Below, one piece after another: positions 27,054 to 35,363 of a stretch of 64,000 nt of DNA. The stretch's first letter is position 1. The number at the start of each line of letters is the position of its first letter. Source of the stretch: Microbacterium sp. Root61 (GTDB lineage Bacteria; Actinomycetota; Actinomycetes; Actinomycetales; Microbacteriaceae). The stretch spans positions 2,079,788-2,143,787 of the forward strand of contig NZ_LMGU01000001.1 of assembly GCF_001427525.1 (NCBI RefSeq), given 5' to 3'. The notes under the pieces are model-generated. The model was not told the origin of the DNA, did not search any database, and worked only from the letters and a program-made list of their open reading frames with translations. A program made the translations under genes and the position numbers.

Positions 27054-28064
27054 ATGACGAGCAGCGAGGTAGCTGTCGCAGGACGGGGACGCCGCGCCAC
27101 GGCGGCCGATGTCGCGCGACTGAGCGGGGTCTCCCGCGCGACCGTCAGCTACGTGTTGAACAACGCCCCCGGGCAGACAATCCCCCTCACCACTCAGGAG
27201 CGGGTGCGGGCGGCCGCAGCAGAACTGGGATACGTTCCCAGCGCCGCCGCGGCATCCCTCCGCCGCGGCCATTCCCGCATCATCCTGATCGTCACCGAAC
27301 CGGCACTGTTCGGGTTCATCACGGATCCGTTCCTGTCTGCGATCTCATCTCGATTGACGGATGCCGGATTCGTTCCCGTCACACACCAATACAGCACAAC
27401 CGAGGCCTTGCAGGCGCTGGTTGCTGAGATCCGCCCGTACGGAGTGCTCGCGCTGATCGCGTTGGATCCGGAGTTCAAGACGGAGATCCACGATGCCGGA
27501 GTTCCGCGCGTCTACTCCTCAGGGCACGGCGACACGAGCTACCCCCGGCCGTGGGAGGAAGAGATCGGCGAGCTGCAGGCGCACTACCTCATCGACCGCG
27601 GAGCCGAGCGCCTCGTGTACGCGATGCCCAACGACGAGAATCCGCGCACGCCGATGGCGCGCTCGCGAGCGATCGGCGTCGCCGCCGTCTGCGCAGCGCG
27701 TGGGATACCGGCCCCCATACCGGTGGAGGTGCATATGGATGCCGAGAGCTCCCTCGAAGCCCTCGGCGCGGTCGTCGCCTCGGATGCGGTCATCGGGATC
27801 TGTGCGTTCGACGACGAGGTGGCGAGCGTCGTGCTAGCGGCAATGCATCGCCTGGGCAAGGGTGTGCCGGGCGATGTCCTCGTGATCGGCGTGGACAACA
27901 CGCCCTTTGCTCCGTTCCTCACCCCGCCGCTGACCACCATCACAATCGACGGGCGCCAGACCGGCCTCGCCCTCGCGGATCGCTTCCTCGCAGGCGACAA
28001 CGGCGCCGGCGCGGAGTCCGTTTCCCACGCCATCGCCACAATCGTCCGGCGCGGAAGCGCTTGA
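27054..28064 (+). CDS. LacI-family transcriptional regulator
   Basis: A 336-residue LacI/GalR regulator. The helix-turn-helix and hinge are at about 15-70 (ATAADVARLSGVSRATVSYV, then a hinge helix before SLRRGHS), followed by a periplasmic-binding-like sensor domain with GVDNTPFAPFLTPPLTTI near the C-terminus. Divergent from the ABC-rhamnosidase-sulfatase operon, with two matching operators between them, so it is the local repressor; its inducer is probably a rhamnose-containing sugar. It ends 4 bp from the convergent secreted-protein gene. Confidence 0.93.
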   Translation: MTSSEVAVAGRGRRATAADVARLSGVSRATVSYVLNNAPGQTIPLTTQERVRAAAAELGYVPSAAAASLRRGHSRIILIVTEPALFGFITDPFLSAISSRLTDAGFVPVTHQYSTTEALQALVAEIRPYGVLALIALDPEFKTEIHDAGVPRVYSSGHGDTSYPRPWEEEIGELQAHYLIDRGAERLVYAMPNDENPRTPMARSRAIGVAAVCAARGIPAPIPVEVHMDAESSLEALGAVVASDAVIGICAFDDEVASVVLAAMHRLGKGVPGDVLVIGVDNTPFAPFLTPPLTTITIDGRQTGLALADRFLAGDNGAGAESVSHAIATIVRRGSA

Positions 28065-28068
28065 CGCC

Positions 28069-28512
28069 TCAGGGCACGCAGCGGACGTTGGTCACGGTTC
28101 CGCTCACATTCGCATAGCCGTCCGCGGATGCCGTGGCCAGCACCGTCGTGCCGTTGCGTGCCTGCAGATAGCCGGTCGCGCGGGCGTCGGCGATCGAGCG
28201 GGTGACGATGCTGGTCGTCGAGAAGACGCCGCACGTGCCCCAGCTGAGCATGCTGCCGGCCGTGTCGTAGCCCGAGAAGGCGCACACCCGGCTGGTCGGG
28301 CACATCAAGACCGAGCGAGCATGCGGATCGGGCACGGTCAGGCGCATGTCCAAGGCCGGCCAGTACGCGTTCCGGGCATCCTCAACGACGCCGCCCGGCG
28401 TCTCGGCGAGAGCTTGGGCGATCACCGGATCGATCGGCTCCGTGGCATGGGCAGCGCTCGGCGCCCCCACCAATCCGGCGACGACGGCGAGGGCGACAAG
28501 GACTGACTTCAT
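28069..28512 (-). CDS. Small secreted protein, possibly beta/gamma-crystallin or I36-inhibitor-like
   Basis: A 147-residue protein with a clear Sec signal peptide (about 1-24, ending AAHA), so exported. The mature part has four cysteines (CPTSRVC, TCGVF and a C-terminal RCVP), probably two disulfides. A SGYDTAGSMLSWGTCGVF segment loosely recalls the peptidase-inhibitor I36/crystallin-like fold of actinobacteria; this is weak. Starts 4 nt after the preceding gene, so it is the last gene of the ECF sigma operon and a likely member of the response the sigma factor controls. Confidence 0.72.
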   Translation of the reverse strand: MKSVLVALAVVAGLVGAPSAAHATEPIDPVIAQALAETPGGVVEDARNAYWPALDMRLTVPDPHARSVLMCPTSRVCAFSGYDTAGSMLSWGTCGVFSTTSIVTRSIADARATGYLQARNGTTVLATASADGYANVSGTVTNVRCVP

Positions 28513-28516
28513 GCGG

Positions 28517-29509
28517 TCAAGTATCCCAAAGCGTGTACGCGGTCACCGCTCCGACGGGGAGACTGCCGTCGGGTGTGGTCCGAACCATCTCTGTTCCGAC
28601 GATGCGGCCGGTGTCCGCCGAGATCAGCAGAATGATCTCCTGACCGGGCAACCGGGCAGCCTTCGCACCGAAACCGAGCACATCCCGATCGGCGCGATCG
28701 CGGGTGGTTCCCAGCATCGTCAGTCCACCGGTGTCGCTCAGGAGGGTCAGCAGTTGCGCGTGCTGCTCGTTGGTGAGCGTCCAACGACTGAACATGCTCT
28801 CGATCGCGATCACCACGTCGCCGGCGTCGCCATCAACCGGCATCCCGAATGCCTCCAACGCGAGGCGCATGTCGGCTTGGGTCGGTCCCGGAGCCTCGAC
28901 GACCGGGCTGTAGAACTGCCCCGGTGCGAAGTCCTTCTCCATCACGATCGTGCCGGGAGCCGGGGCATCCGTGGCCGTCACCGCGGTATCTGCGCCGTCC
29001 GCCCAATACGGTTCGCCCGCGACGATCGTCGTGCGGCCAGACAAATCGGCCTGCCACGACGTCTCGATGATCTGCGGGCTGATCGCGACCGATCGTCCTC
29101 CTTCGGGCGGGTGATCGATCTGCAGGTACCAGCCCACCGATCGTGACTCCCGTGCGGGGGCGGCCGGCCCTGGCGCGGAACGCAGCAGTTCACGAGATGC
29201 CGCCAGCTGTGCCGAGGCCGACGCGTTCTCGGGGGTGAAGACCAGCGCCGGTGGGGTGATGGCCGATGCGGTCTGCGGTCCGAAGGGGAAGGCGACGACG
29301 ATGGCCAGCGCGATGACGACCGCGGCGGCGACCGGCACGACGAGCGTCGGCCAGCGCAGGCGGCGGCGGACCTTCAGAGGTGAAGCGGCATCGGCCGTGA
29401 TGCGCCCGCGCAGTGCGACCATCGCAGGGGTGAGGGGAGCGTTGGCGGGGGTACGCGCCGGGTCGGCGCGTCGGATCAAGGCGGCGAGTTCGTCATCAGT
29501 CAGCGACAT
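28517..29509 (-). CDS. CU044_5270-type membrane protein, probable anti-sigma partner
   Basis: A 330-residue single-pass membrane protein. The N-terminus (1-50) is a small cytoplasmic domain starting SLTDDELAALIRRADP, one membrane segment lies at about 54-76, and a large extracytoplasmic domain follows. The architecture and its position directly after an ECF sigma factor match the CU044_5270 family of actinobacteria. It could restrain the sigma factor at the membrane until a signal is sensed outside; the N-terminus lacks the HxxxCxxC zinc motif of ZAS anti-sigma factors. Starts at ATG 29509, overlapping the sigma stop by 14 nt. Confidence 0.8.
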   Translation of the reverse strand: MSLTDDELAALIRRADPARTPANAPLTPAMVALRGRITADAASPLKVRRRLRWPTLVVPVAAAVVIALAIVVAFPFGPQTASAITPPALVFTPENASASAQLAASRELLRSAPGPAAPARESRSVGWYLQIDHPPEGGRSVAISPQIIETSWQADLSGRTTIVAGEPYWADGADTAVTATDAPAPGTIVMEKDFAPGQFYSPVVEAPGPTQADMRLALEAFGMPVDGDAGDVVIAIESMFSRWTLTNEQHAQLLTLLSDTGGLTMLGTTRDRADRDVLGFGAKAARLPGQEIILLISADTGRIVGTEMVRTTPDGSLPVGAVTAYTLWDT

Positions 29510-30011
29510 GTTCTGAATCACCCCGTTCCTCCATGACCTGGTCGCCCAGGATGCTGCGCAGCTTGGCTCGGGAACGGCTGAGGCTCGTCCACACTGCCCC
29601 GGACGAGATTCCGACGACCGCCGAGATCTCGTCTGCGCTCAATCCTTCCCAGTAGGTGAGGAGCACCACCTCTCGCTCTCGCGTGGAGAGCTTCGAGACG
29701 GCCTCCCGGACGGCGAGGCGGTCAAGACCGCTGATCTCCGCAACGGGCTCCTCGTCCAACCGTCGCAGCGCGATCTCCGCGCGACGCCGGCGCCCGAGCC
29801 GCTTGTTGAAGTCGCGGACCTTGTTTCCTGCGGTCACCAACAGCCAGGGCAGGTCCACGGATGCGCCGTGCTGAAGCTTCTCCCAGCCGGTCCGGAAGGC
29901 ATCGGCCGCGAGATCTTCAGCGACCGACGGGTCCCACACCCGCCGTTCGATGTAGCGCACCACCGTGATGAAATGCTCGTCGAACAGCGCGTCGAACGCT
30001 GCTCGAGTCAC
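29496..30011 (-). CDS. ECF (extracytoplasmic function) sigma factor
   Basis: A 171-residue sigma-70-family factor with region 2 at about 5-70 (FDEHFITVVRYIERRVWDP) and region 4 at about 105-160 (LSTREREVVLLTYWEGLSAD, then VWTSLSRSRAKLR). Region 3 is absent, as in ECF factors. GTG start with GGGAG 5 nt upstream. Its 3' end overlaps the membrane protein gene, a coupling typical of sigma/anti-sigma pairs. The target promoters are unknown; the operon's own leader contains a candidate. Confidence 0.92.
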   Translation of the reverse strand: MTRAAFDALFDEHFITVVRYIERRVWDPSVAEDLAADAFRTGWEKLQHGASVDLPWLLVTAGNKVRDFNKRLGRRRRAEIALRRLDEEPVAEISGLDRLAVREAVSKLSTREREVVLLTYWEGLSADEISAVVGISSGAVWTSLSRSRAKLRSILGDQVMEERGDSEHVAD

Positions 30012-30067
30012 GGTTTCTCCCTATTGCCACACCGCCCCCCAGCGTATGTGGACGGTCACGCCGAACC

Positions 30068-30247
30068 CTACAGATCGTCGAACAGCGACCCACTGGCCTC
30101 TCCGACGGCGAGTGTCCCCACCGTCGAATCCGGGCTGCGCGCACTCCCCGGACCCATCGACGCCGCGAACACCCCGGCGCCGAGACCGATCAGGATTGCC
30201 ACGATCCCCGCGATCGTCCACGGGAGGATCTTCCGCTCTTCATTCAC
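30068..30247 (-). CDS. 59-residue single-span membrane protein at the head of the sigma operon
   Basis: A short gene with GTG start at 30247 preceded by GAGGAGG and 5 nt of spacing, as strong a ribosome binding site as any here. The product begins MNEERKILPWTIAGIVAIL, has one hydrophobic helix at about residues 10-30, then a polar tail ending in an acidic LFDDL. A competing ATG one base downstream in another frame ends after 17 codons. It lies 56 nt upstream of the sigma gene on the same strand. I do not recognise a family; it may be a membrane-anchored regulator or a stress-induced peptide. Confidence 0.7.
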   Translation of the reverse strand: MNEERKILPWTIAGIVAILIGLGAGVFAASMGPGSARSPDSTVGTLAVGEASGSLFDDL

Positions 30248-30270
30248 GACGCCTCCTCAGGGTGCTTTAC

Positions 30271-30302
30271 CTCTAAGTGGCCACAGCGGCGGGAACCTTA
30301 CA
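30271..30302 (-). promoter_or_regulatory. Candidate ECF-type promoter of the sigma operon
   Basis: On the minus strand TGTAAGGTTCCC (30302-30291) is followed about 10 nt later by CCACTTAG (30280-30273), just upstream of the 59-residue gene. It resembles neither a sigma-A promoter nor the textbook GGAAC/SGTT pair, but a TAAGGTT-type -35 with a C-rich -10 is the form ECF promoters take. Autoregulation is inferred. Confidence 0.35.
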
Positions 30303-30389
30303 CGCATCTCGAAAAGATTCTGTGCGGCGTCGGATGCGGGGACTAGCCTGTCGCCGACACGCACCACCGCAGCGCAGAGGAGGTCGACG

Positions 30390-31082
30390 ATGGACGACAC
30401 CGCGAACGAAGGTGCACCGCCGACAGACGGGTTCGTGCAGCTCCTGCCGCTCGAGTTCCACGCGACCCCCGGCGTCGAAGACTGGCACGTGCTCTTCTGG
30501 GGAGCGCACGTCTTCTACCGCACGGCCTCCTTCGCGCAGGCTGCGGGGTTCGTGGCCGCCATCGCCGAGGCGGCCTCAGCGGTCGGCCATGACCCCGACG
30601 TCGATGTACGACCCGAGGGCGTGACCGTCCGGTCATTCACCCGACCGGACGGCGCATTGAGCCGCAAGGACGCCGAACTCGCCGCGGCCGTCAGCGCGCA
30701 CGCCCACCGACTGGGCCTGCAATCCGATCCGTCGCTGCTCGCCGTCGTGGGCATCGCGGTGGCGCAGGATGCCGCGACCGACACCCGTCCGTTCTGGGAG
30801 GCCGCGTTCGGCTACCGGCGCGTGGGCGACGAGGATCTCACCGACCCGCTCCGGCGCGGGCCGCACCTGTGGTTCCACGAACTCTCGCCCGCGCGCCCCG
30901 GGCGCGGCCGGACGCACATCGACGTGTCGGTGCCCGCAGAAGAAGCGGAGAAGCGCGTGCGGGCCGCGATCGCCGCCGGTGGGCGGATCGTCGACGACAG
31001 TCAGGCGCCGAGCTGGTGGACCATCGCCTCGCCCGACAACCATGGCGTCGATATCGCCGGCTGGGCCGACGTCGAGGCGTGA
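30390..31082 (+). CDS. Pterin-4a-carbinolamine dehydratase-like domain fused to a VOC domain
   Basis: A 230-residue two-domain protein. Residues about 35-110 resemble pterin-4a-carbinolamine dehydratase: FAQAAGFVAAIAEAA, then GHDPDVDVRPEGVTVR in place of the usual HHP and N-x-V motif, and LSRKDAELAAAVSAHA. Residues 115-225 are a glyoxalase/VOC module (ATDTRPFWEAAFGY, PHLWFHEL, and DNHGVDIAGWAD). Excellent site GAGGAGG before the ATG. Only one of the PCD histidines is left (His67 in GHDPD), so dehydratase activity is doubtful. This pairing recurs in actinobacteria but its role is unknown. Confidence 0.82.
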   Translation: MDDTANEGAPPTDGFVQLLPLEFHATPGVEDWHVLFWGAHVFYRTASFAQAAGFVAAIAEAASAVGHDPDVDVRPEGVTVRSFTRPDGALSRKDAELAAAVSAHAHRLGLQSDPSLLAVVGIAVAQDAATDTRPFWEAAFGYRRVGDEDLTDPLRRGPHLWFHELSPARPGRGRTHIDVSVPAEEAEKRVRAAIAAGGRIVDDSQAPSWWTIASPDNHGVDIAGWADVEA

Positions 31083-31094
31083 GGGGGCGTCCGC

Positions 31095-31126
31095 CGGACG
31101 GGCATCTCACGGAGCCCGCCCGTCCG
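31095..31126. terminator. Bidirectional hairpin between VOC fusion and dehydrogenase genes
   Basis: CGGACGGGC (31095-31103) and GCCCGTCCG (31118-31126) are perfect 9-bp arms around a 14-nt loop, centred between two convergent stop codons (31082 and 31135). Probably ends both transcripts. Confidence 0.6.
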
Positions 31127-31134
31127 ACGTCGGA

Positions 31135-32148
31135 TCAGAGCGTCAGCAGCACCTTGGTGGCGCGGCGCTCGTCCATCGCCCGGTAGCCGTCCGCGGCGCG
31201 GTCCAGCGGAAGGGTGAGGTCGAAGACCTTGCCCGGATCGATCTTGCGGTCCCAGATCAGCTGGATGAGTTCGGGGAGGAACCGGCGTACGGGCGCTGGC
31301 CCGCCGTGGAGGTGGACGCCGGAGAAGAACAGCTCGAGACCGGGGAGTGCGACGTCGTGCGAGACGCCGACGTAGCCGACGTGACCGCCCGGGCGGGTCG
31401 CGCGGATGGCCTGCATCATCGACTCCTGAGTGCCGACGGCCTCGATCACGCTGTGGGCACCGAGCCCACCCGTGAGTGCCTTGATGCGAGCCACCCCGGC
31501 GTCGCCGCGTTCCTCGACGATGTCGGTCGCGCCGAACTCGCGGGCGAGGGTCTGCCGGTCGGCGTGACGGCTCATCGCGATGATCCGCTCGGCGCCCAAC
31601 TGCTTCGCGGCGAGGATGGCGAGCAGTCCCACAGCGCCGTCTCCCACGACCGCGACGGTCTTGCCGGGGCCGGCTTCTGCCGCAACCGCGGCGAACCAGC
31701 CGGTGCCGAGCACGTCGGATGCCGCGAGCAGCGCCGGGATCAGCTCGGGGTCGGGCAGGCCCGGAGTGGCGACGAGGGTTCCGTCGGCGAGGGGGATGCG
31801 GGCGTACTCGGCCTGGGTGCCGTCCAGACCCGTCGCGTGCACGCAGCGGGATTGGTAGCCGGCACGGCAGATCTCGCATTCGTTGTCGGAGGCGAAGAAC
31901 GACCCGACGACGAAGTCGCCGACGTTCACCGTATGGACGTCGGCGCCGATCTCCGTGACGACGCCGACGTACTCGTGACCCATCGGGGTGCGATCCGTAT
32001 GATCCGCGCCGCGATACGGCCAGAGATCCGAGCCGCAGATGCATGTTGCGGACACGCGGATGATCGCGTCGGTGGTTTCGATGATGGTGGGGTTCGGTCG
32101 CTCTTCGACGCGAACGTCTCCGGGGCCGTGCATGATGACTCCGCGCAT
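31135..32148 (-). CDS. Zinc-dependent alcohol dehydrogenase (MDR family)
   Basis: A 337-residue medium-chain dehydrogenase. The catalytic zinc site is visible at CICGSDLWPY (Cys, with Asp) and GHEYVGVV. The structural zinc loop is degenerate (NECEICRAGYQSRC). The Rossmann motif VVGDGAVGLLA is intact. An AGGAG site lies 7 nt before the ATG. It is 34 nt downstream of the MFS gene on the same strand, and an MmyB-type regulator is divergent from both, so it may oxidise or reduce the exported compound or a related aldehyde or quinone. Confidence 0.9.
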   Translation of the reverse strand: MRGVIMHGPGDVRVEERPNPTIIETTDAIIRVSATCICGSDLWPYRGADHTDRTPMGHEYVGVVTEIGADVHTVNVGDFVVGSFFASDNECEICRAGYQSRCVHATGLDGTQAEYARIPLADGTLVATPGLPDPELIPALLAASDVLGTGWFAAVAAEAGPGKTVAVVGDGAVGLLAILAAKQLGAERIIAMSRHADRQTLAREFGATDIVEERGDAGVARIKALTGGLGAHSVIEAVGTQESMMQAIRATRPGGHVGYVGVSHDVALPGLELFFSGVHLHGGPAPVRRFLPELIQLIWDRKIDPGKVFDLTLPLDRAADGYRAMDERRATKVLLTL

Positions 32149-32182
32149 GGAGGTTCTCCTTCGGGGTGGGTGGTGTCAGGTT

Positions 32183-33448
32183 TCAGAGCTGAGCGGCGAG
32201 CGCCAGGGTCTCGGTCGGCGACTCGGCCGGTTCGGGTGCGCGTCGCGCTGTGCGCGCGATCAGCACCACGTAGGCGAGCCCCGCCAGGACGATCGAGGTC
32301 ACTGTGACGATTCCGAGCGGCAGGATCGCCGCGGCTCCCGCGATCCCGACGAGGGGAGCCGCGACGGCCCCGAAGGCGAAGCGCGAGGTGCCGAGGAGGG
32401 ATGACGCGGTCCCGGCCATCTGCGGATACTCGGCGAGCGCGAGAGTCGTGGTCGGCGGGGTGGTGACCGCGACGCCGCTGACCATCAGGAACAGCGACAG
32501 GATCACCACGACGAGCGGCACCGCGGTCAACCCCGCGACGAGGAGTCCGCCCGCTCCGGCGGCGCACATCGCGAGGCCGACCGCGAGGGTGCCCGTCACG
32601 CTCCAACGCTCGGCCGTCCGCGCGGCCAGGAATCCGAACACCATGAAACCGGCCGAGGTGAGCCCGAAGGCCAGCGCGTACTCCTGCGGAGAGAGCCCGT
32701 AGATGCCTTGCAGCACGTAGGTCGCGCCGGCGAGATAGGCGAAGACGGCGGCATTGGCGAGTCCGGTGACCAGCACCGCGCCGACGAACACCCGGTCGTG
32801 CAGAAGCTGTCGGAAGTCGCGGCCGGCCTGACGGAACCCGCCCGCAGTGCGACGCCCGTCGGGAAGGGTTTCGCGGAATCCGAGCAGTGTCGCAAACAGG
32901 ATCCCGGCGCCGATGACGGCGAGGAAGAGGAACAGTCCACGCCAGTCGGTGACGGTCGCCAGCATCCCACCCACAAGCGGCCCGACGATCGCGGCGAGGC
33001 CGGCCAGGACCGTGAGCCGCCCGTAGAAGCGGATCAGCGCACTGCCCGAGTAGAGGTCACGTCCGGCCGCCTGGGCGATGACGATCCCGACCCCTCCGGC
33101 CAGCCCCTGCACGACGCGAGCGACGATGAGCATCTCGATGGTCGGGCTCAGGGCGCACAGGAGGGACGTCACCACGTAGGCGACCAGTCCGATCAGGAGC
33201 GGGATGCGGCGACCGTAGCGATCGGAGAACGGTCCGGCGACGAGCTGCCCCAGCGCGAGTCCGATCAGGCAGGCGGTGATGGTCAACTGCGCGACCGAGG
33301 TCGCGGCATCCAATTCAAGAGTCAATGCCGGGAGGACGGGCAGGTACAGGTCCATCGAGATCGGTCCGAATACGGTGAGCAGGAGGAGCAGCGACGGGAC
33401 GAATCTCCCGACTGCGGACGGACCGGAGGCGACTGGGGTGGCGGGCAT
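32183..33448 (-). CDS. Bcr/CflA-type MFS multidrug exporter
   Basis: A 421-residue, 12-span drug:H+ antiporter. MDLYLPVLPAL near the N-terminus, the loop motif GPFSDRYGRRIPLLIG, and motif C (GPLVGGMLA) place it in the DHA1 Bcr/CflA branch. Starts at ATG 33448, 101 bp from the divergent regulator, and is followed by the alcohol dehydrogenase. The set of MmyB regulator, MFS exporter and dehydrogenase is a common actinobacterial xenobiotic-response unit. Confidence 0.9.
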   Translation of the reverse strand: MPATPVASGPSAVGRFVPSLLLLLTVFGPISMDLYLPVLPALTLELDAATSVAQLTITACLIGLALGQLVAGPFSDRYGRRIPLLIGLVAYVVTSLLCALSPTIEMLIVARVVQGLAGGVGIVIAQAAGRDLYSGSALIRFYGRLTVLAGLAAIVGPLVGGMLATVTDWRGLFLFLAVIGAGILFATLLGFRETLPDGRRTAGGFRQAGRDFRQLLHDRVFVGAVLVTGLANAAVFAYLAGATYVLQGIYGLSPQEYALAFGLTSAGFMVFGFLAARTAERWSVTGTLAVGLAMCAAGAGGLLVAGLTAVPLVVVILSLFLMVSGVAVTTPPTTTLALAEYPQMAGTASSLLGTSRFAFGAVAAPLVGIAGAAAILPLGIVTVTSIVLAGLAYVVLIARTARRAPEPAESPTETLALAAQL

Positions 33449-33495
33449 GATTCACAGCCAACTCGGTTCCGCGGAATCGAGGGAGTTCCTGCCAA

Positions 33496-33518
33496 GGGGT
33501 GTACTGACAGGGCACCCC
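33496..33518. promoter_or_regulatory. GGGGTG-N11-CACCCC inverted repeat in the MFS/MmyB divergent region
   Basis: GGGGTG (33496-33501) and CACCCC (33513-33518) flank an 11-nt spacer containing GTACTGAC. The centre lies 60 bp from the MFS start and 43 bp from the regulator start, where TACGAT (33538-33543) sits 6 nt before the regulator ATG. Candidate operator for the MmyB-type protein. Confidence 0.5.
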
Positions 33519-33549
33519 ACCCGCGGATGCCGCGACCTACGATGGCGGC

Positions 33550-34422
33550 ATGGACAACCGAGCCGAGGTACGCGAGTTCCTCATGACGCGACGGGCGAAG
33601 CTGACGCCGGATGCGGCAGGAATCTCGGCCGGCCCGAATCGGCGGGTGGCGGGCCTCCGCCGCACCGAAGTAGCCATGTTGGCGGGTGTCAGCGTCGAGT
33701 ACTATGCGAAGCTCGAGCGCGGCGCGATCTCCGGCGCCTCCGCCTCCGTGCTCGAAGCGATCGCCCAGGCGCTGCAGCTCGACGATACGGAGCGCGCACA
33801 CCTGTTCGACCTCGCCCGCGCCGCTGACGGCATCCCCTCCTCCGGCCGCGCGAGGCGCCGCACGACGAAGTCGGCTGCGCCGCGCCCGAGCCTGCAGTGG
33901 GCGCTGGCGGCGGTCACGGACGGCGTCGCGTTCGTGCGCGACCAGCATCAGGACGTCTTGGCCGTCAACGCGCTCGGGCGCGCCTTCTACTCCCCCCTGA
34001 TCGGCGACGGCGGCCGCACGCCGAACCTCGCCCGTTTCCAGTTCCTCGATCCGGCATCCCGCGACTTCTATCCCGACTGGGATCTCTTCGCCGAGATGTG
34101 TGTAGCGATCATGCGCGCCGAGGCCGGTCGCGACCCCCACGACAAGGGCCTGCAAGACCTGGTCGGCGAGCTCTCCACACGCAGCGACACATTCCGTCAG
34201 CTATGGGGCGCGCACGACGTTCGGACCCACGGTGCGGGCACGAAACGCTTCCAGCATCCGGTCGTCGGCGAAGTGACCCTCGCCTACGAAGAGCTCGCCA
34301 TCACCGCCGAACCCGGCCAGGTGCTGATGATCTACACCGCCGAGCCGGGTTCACCGTCGGCGGAGCGGCTGCGACTCTTGGCATCGTGGGGCGCGGAGCA
34401 GCCCGCCGGTGTTTCCCTGTAG
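33550..34422 (+). CDS. MmyB-type helix-turn-helix regulator
   Basis: A 290-residue regulator with an N-terminal XRE-like HTH (about 8-75) in the MmyB form: RRVAGLRRTEVAMLAGVSVE then YYAKLERG. The C-terminal ligand-binding PAS-like MmyB domain (about 115-285) has the family's LAVNALGRAFYSPL, AGRDPHDKGLQDLVGEL and HPVVGEVTLAYEEL segments. MmyB domains bind fatty-acid-like ligands in known cases. The ATG at 33550 is preceded 6 nt upstream by TACGAT, so the mRNA is probably leaderless. It likely controls the divergent MFS-dehydrogenase genes. Confidence 0.92.
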   Translation: MDNRAEVREFLMTRRAKLTPDAAGISAGPNRRVAGLRRTEVAMLAGVSVEYYAKLERGAISGASASVLEAIAQALQLDDTERAHLFDLARAADGIPSSGRARRRTTKSAAPRPSLQWALAAVTDGVAFVRDQHQDVLAVNALGRAFYSPLIGDGGRTPNLARFQFLDPASRDFYPDWDLFAEMCVAIMRAEAGRDPHDKGLQDLVGELSTRSDTFRQLWGAHDVRTHGAGTKRFQHPVVGEVTLAYEELAITAEPGQVLMIYTAEPGSPSAERLRLLASWGAEQPAGVSL

Positions 34423-34425
34423 CGA

Positions 34426-35337
34426 CTACCCGTCGGAGCGCAGCGCGTCCACGAGTGTGCGGCCGACGGCGCCGATCAGCGCGTCGGCCTCGGGCGCACG
34501 GCTGCGGTACCGCGGGATCCGCAGGAACACCGCTACGGCGTAGCGCGCCCCGTCCGGGTACTCGACGACGCCGATCTCGTTGCGGACGACGCCGATGGTG
34601 CCGGTCTTGCCGCTCAGGGCGACCTCGCCCGGGAATCCGGACGTGAGCCGGTGCGGCCACACCTGAAGACCCAGGATGCGGCGCGCTTCGGCGCACGCGG
34701 CGGGCGTGCCCGCGGCATCCGTCCAGAGGAGCTGGAGAAGGCGCGTGGACTCGCGCGGCGTGGTCCGGTTGGTGACCTCGGGAGTGTTCGCCCTGAGGGT
34801 GGGAACGAGCTCCGGCTGCGCGTCCATCGCGGCCGTGATGCCCTCGAGATCGACCCCCAAGTCCTCGCCCATCGACTCGAACAACGCCTGGCAATCGCCC
34901 TCGAGGAACGTGCCGGGCAGGCCGAAGGCGCTCATCGTCTCGTTCACGCGGTCGCGACCGACGAGTTCCAGCAGGATATCGGTCGCGGCGTTGTCGCTGA
35001 CGGTGATCATCGACGTCGCGATGTCGCGGATCGACCACGTCGTGGGATCGCTGAACACGGAGAGTCCCGTAGGGCCGAGGGTGACGGTCGCGGGGTCCAC
35101 GATGAGGGACCGCGCGGCGTCGAGCTCTCCCGCGTCGCTCTGCCGCGCGTACTCGAGCAGGATCGGAACCTTGAACACGGATGCTGTCACCACGGCGGAG
35201 TCGGACTGAACGCCCAGCCCGCGCCCGCTGTCGATGTCGATCGCGTGCGCGAACACCCCGATTCCGGTCTGCGCGCTGAGCTGCCGCACGCGCTCCAGAG
35301 CGGCCGTCATCGTCGCAGCATCCTGATCCACGATCAT
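34426..35337 (-). CDS. Class A beta-lactamase-like serine hydrolase
   Basis: A 303-residue protein with the three penicillin-recognising motifs: SVFK (Ser53, Lys56), SDN (114-116) and KTG (244-246). The omega-loop Glu-x-x-x-Asn of true class A enzymes is not clear; the sequence near NTPEVTNRTTPRE has Glu and Asn one residue closer than normal, so deacylation may be poor and real beta-lactam resistance is uncertain. No signal peptide from the chosen ATG (35337, AAGGAG site) or from ATG 35364. Follows another serine hydrolase on the same strand with 26 nt between them. Confidence 0.82.
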   Translation of the reverse strand: MIVDQDAATMTAALERVRQLSAQTGIGVFAHAIDIDSGRGLGVQSDSAVVTASVFKVPILLEYARQSDAGELDAARSLIVDPATVTLGPTGLSVFSDPTTWSIRDIATSMITVSDNAATDILLELVGRDRVNETMSAFGLPGTFLEGDCQALFESMGEDLGVDLEGITAAMDAQPELVPTLRANTPEVTNRTTPRESTRLLQLLWTDAAGTPAACAEARRILGLQVWPHRLTSGFPGEVALSGKTGTIGVVRNEIGVVEYPDGARYAVAVFLRIPRYRSRAPEADALIGAVGRTLVDALRSDG

Positions 35338-35363
35338 CGCATTCTCCTTCTCGATTCGATCCA

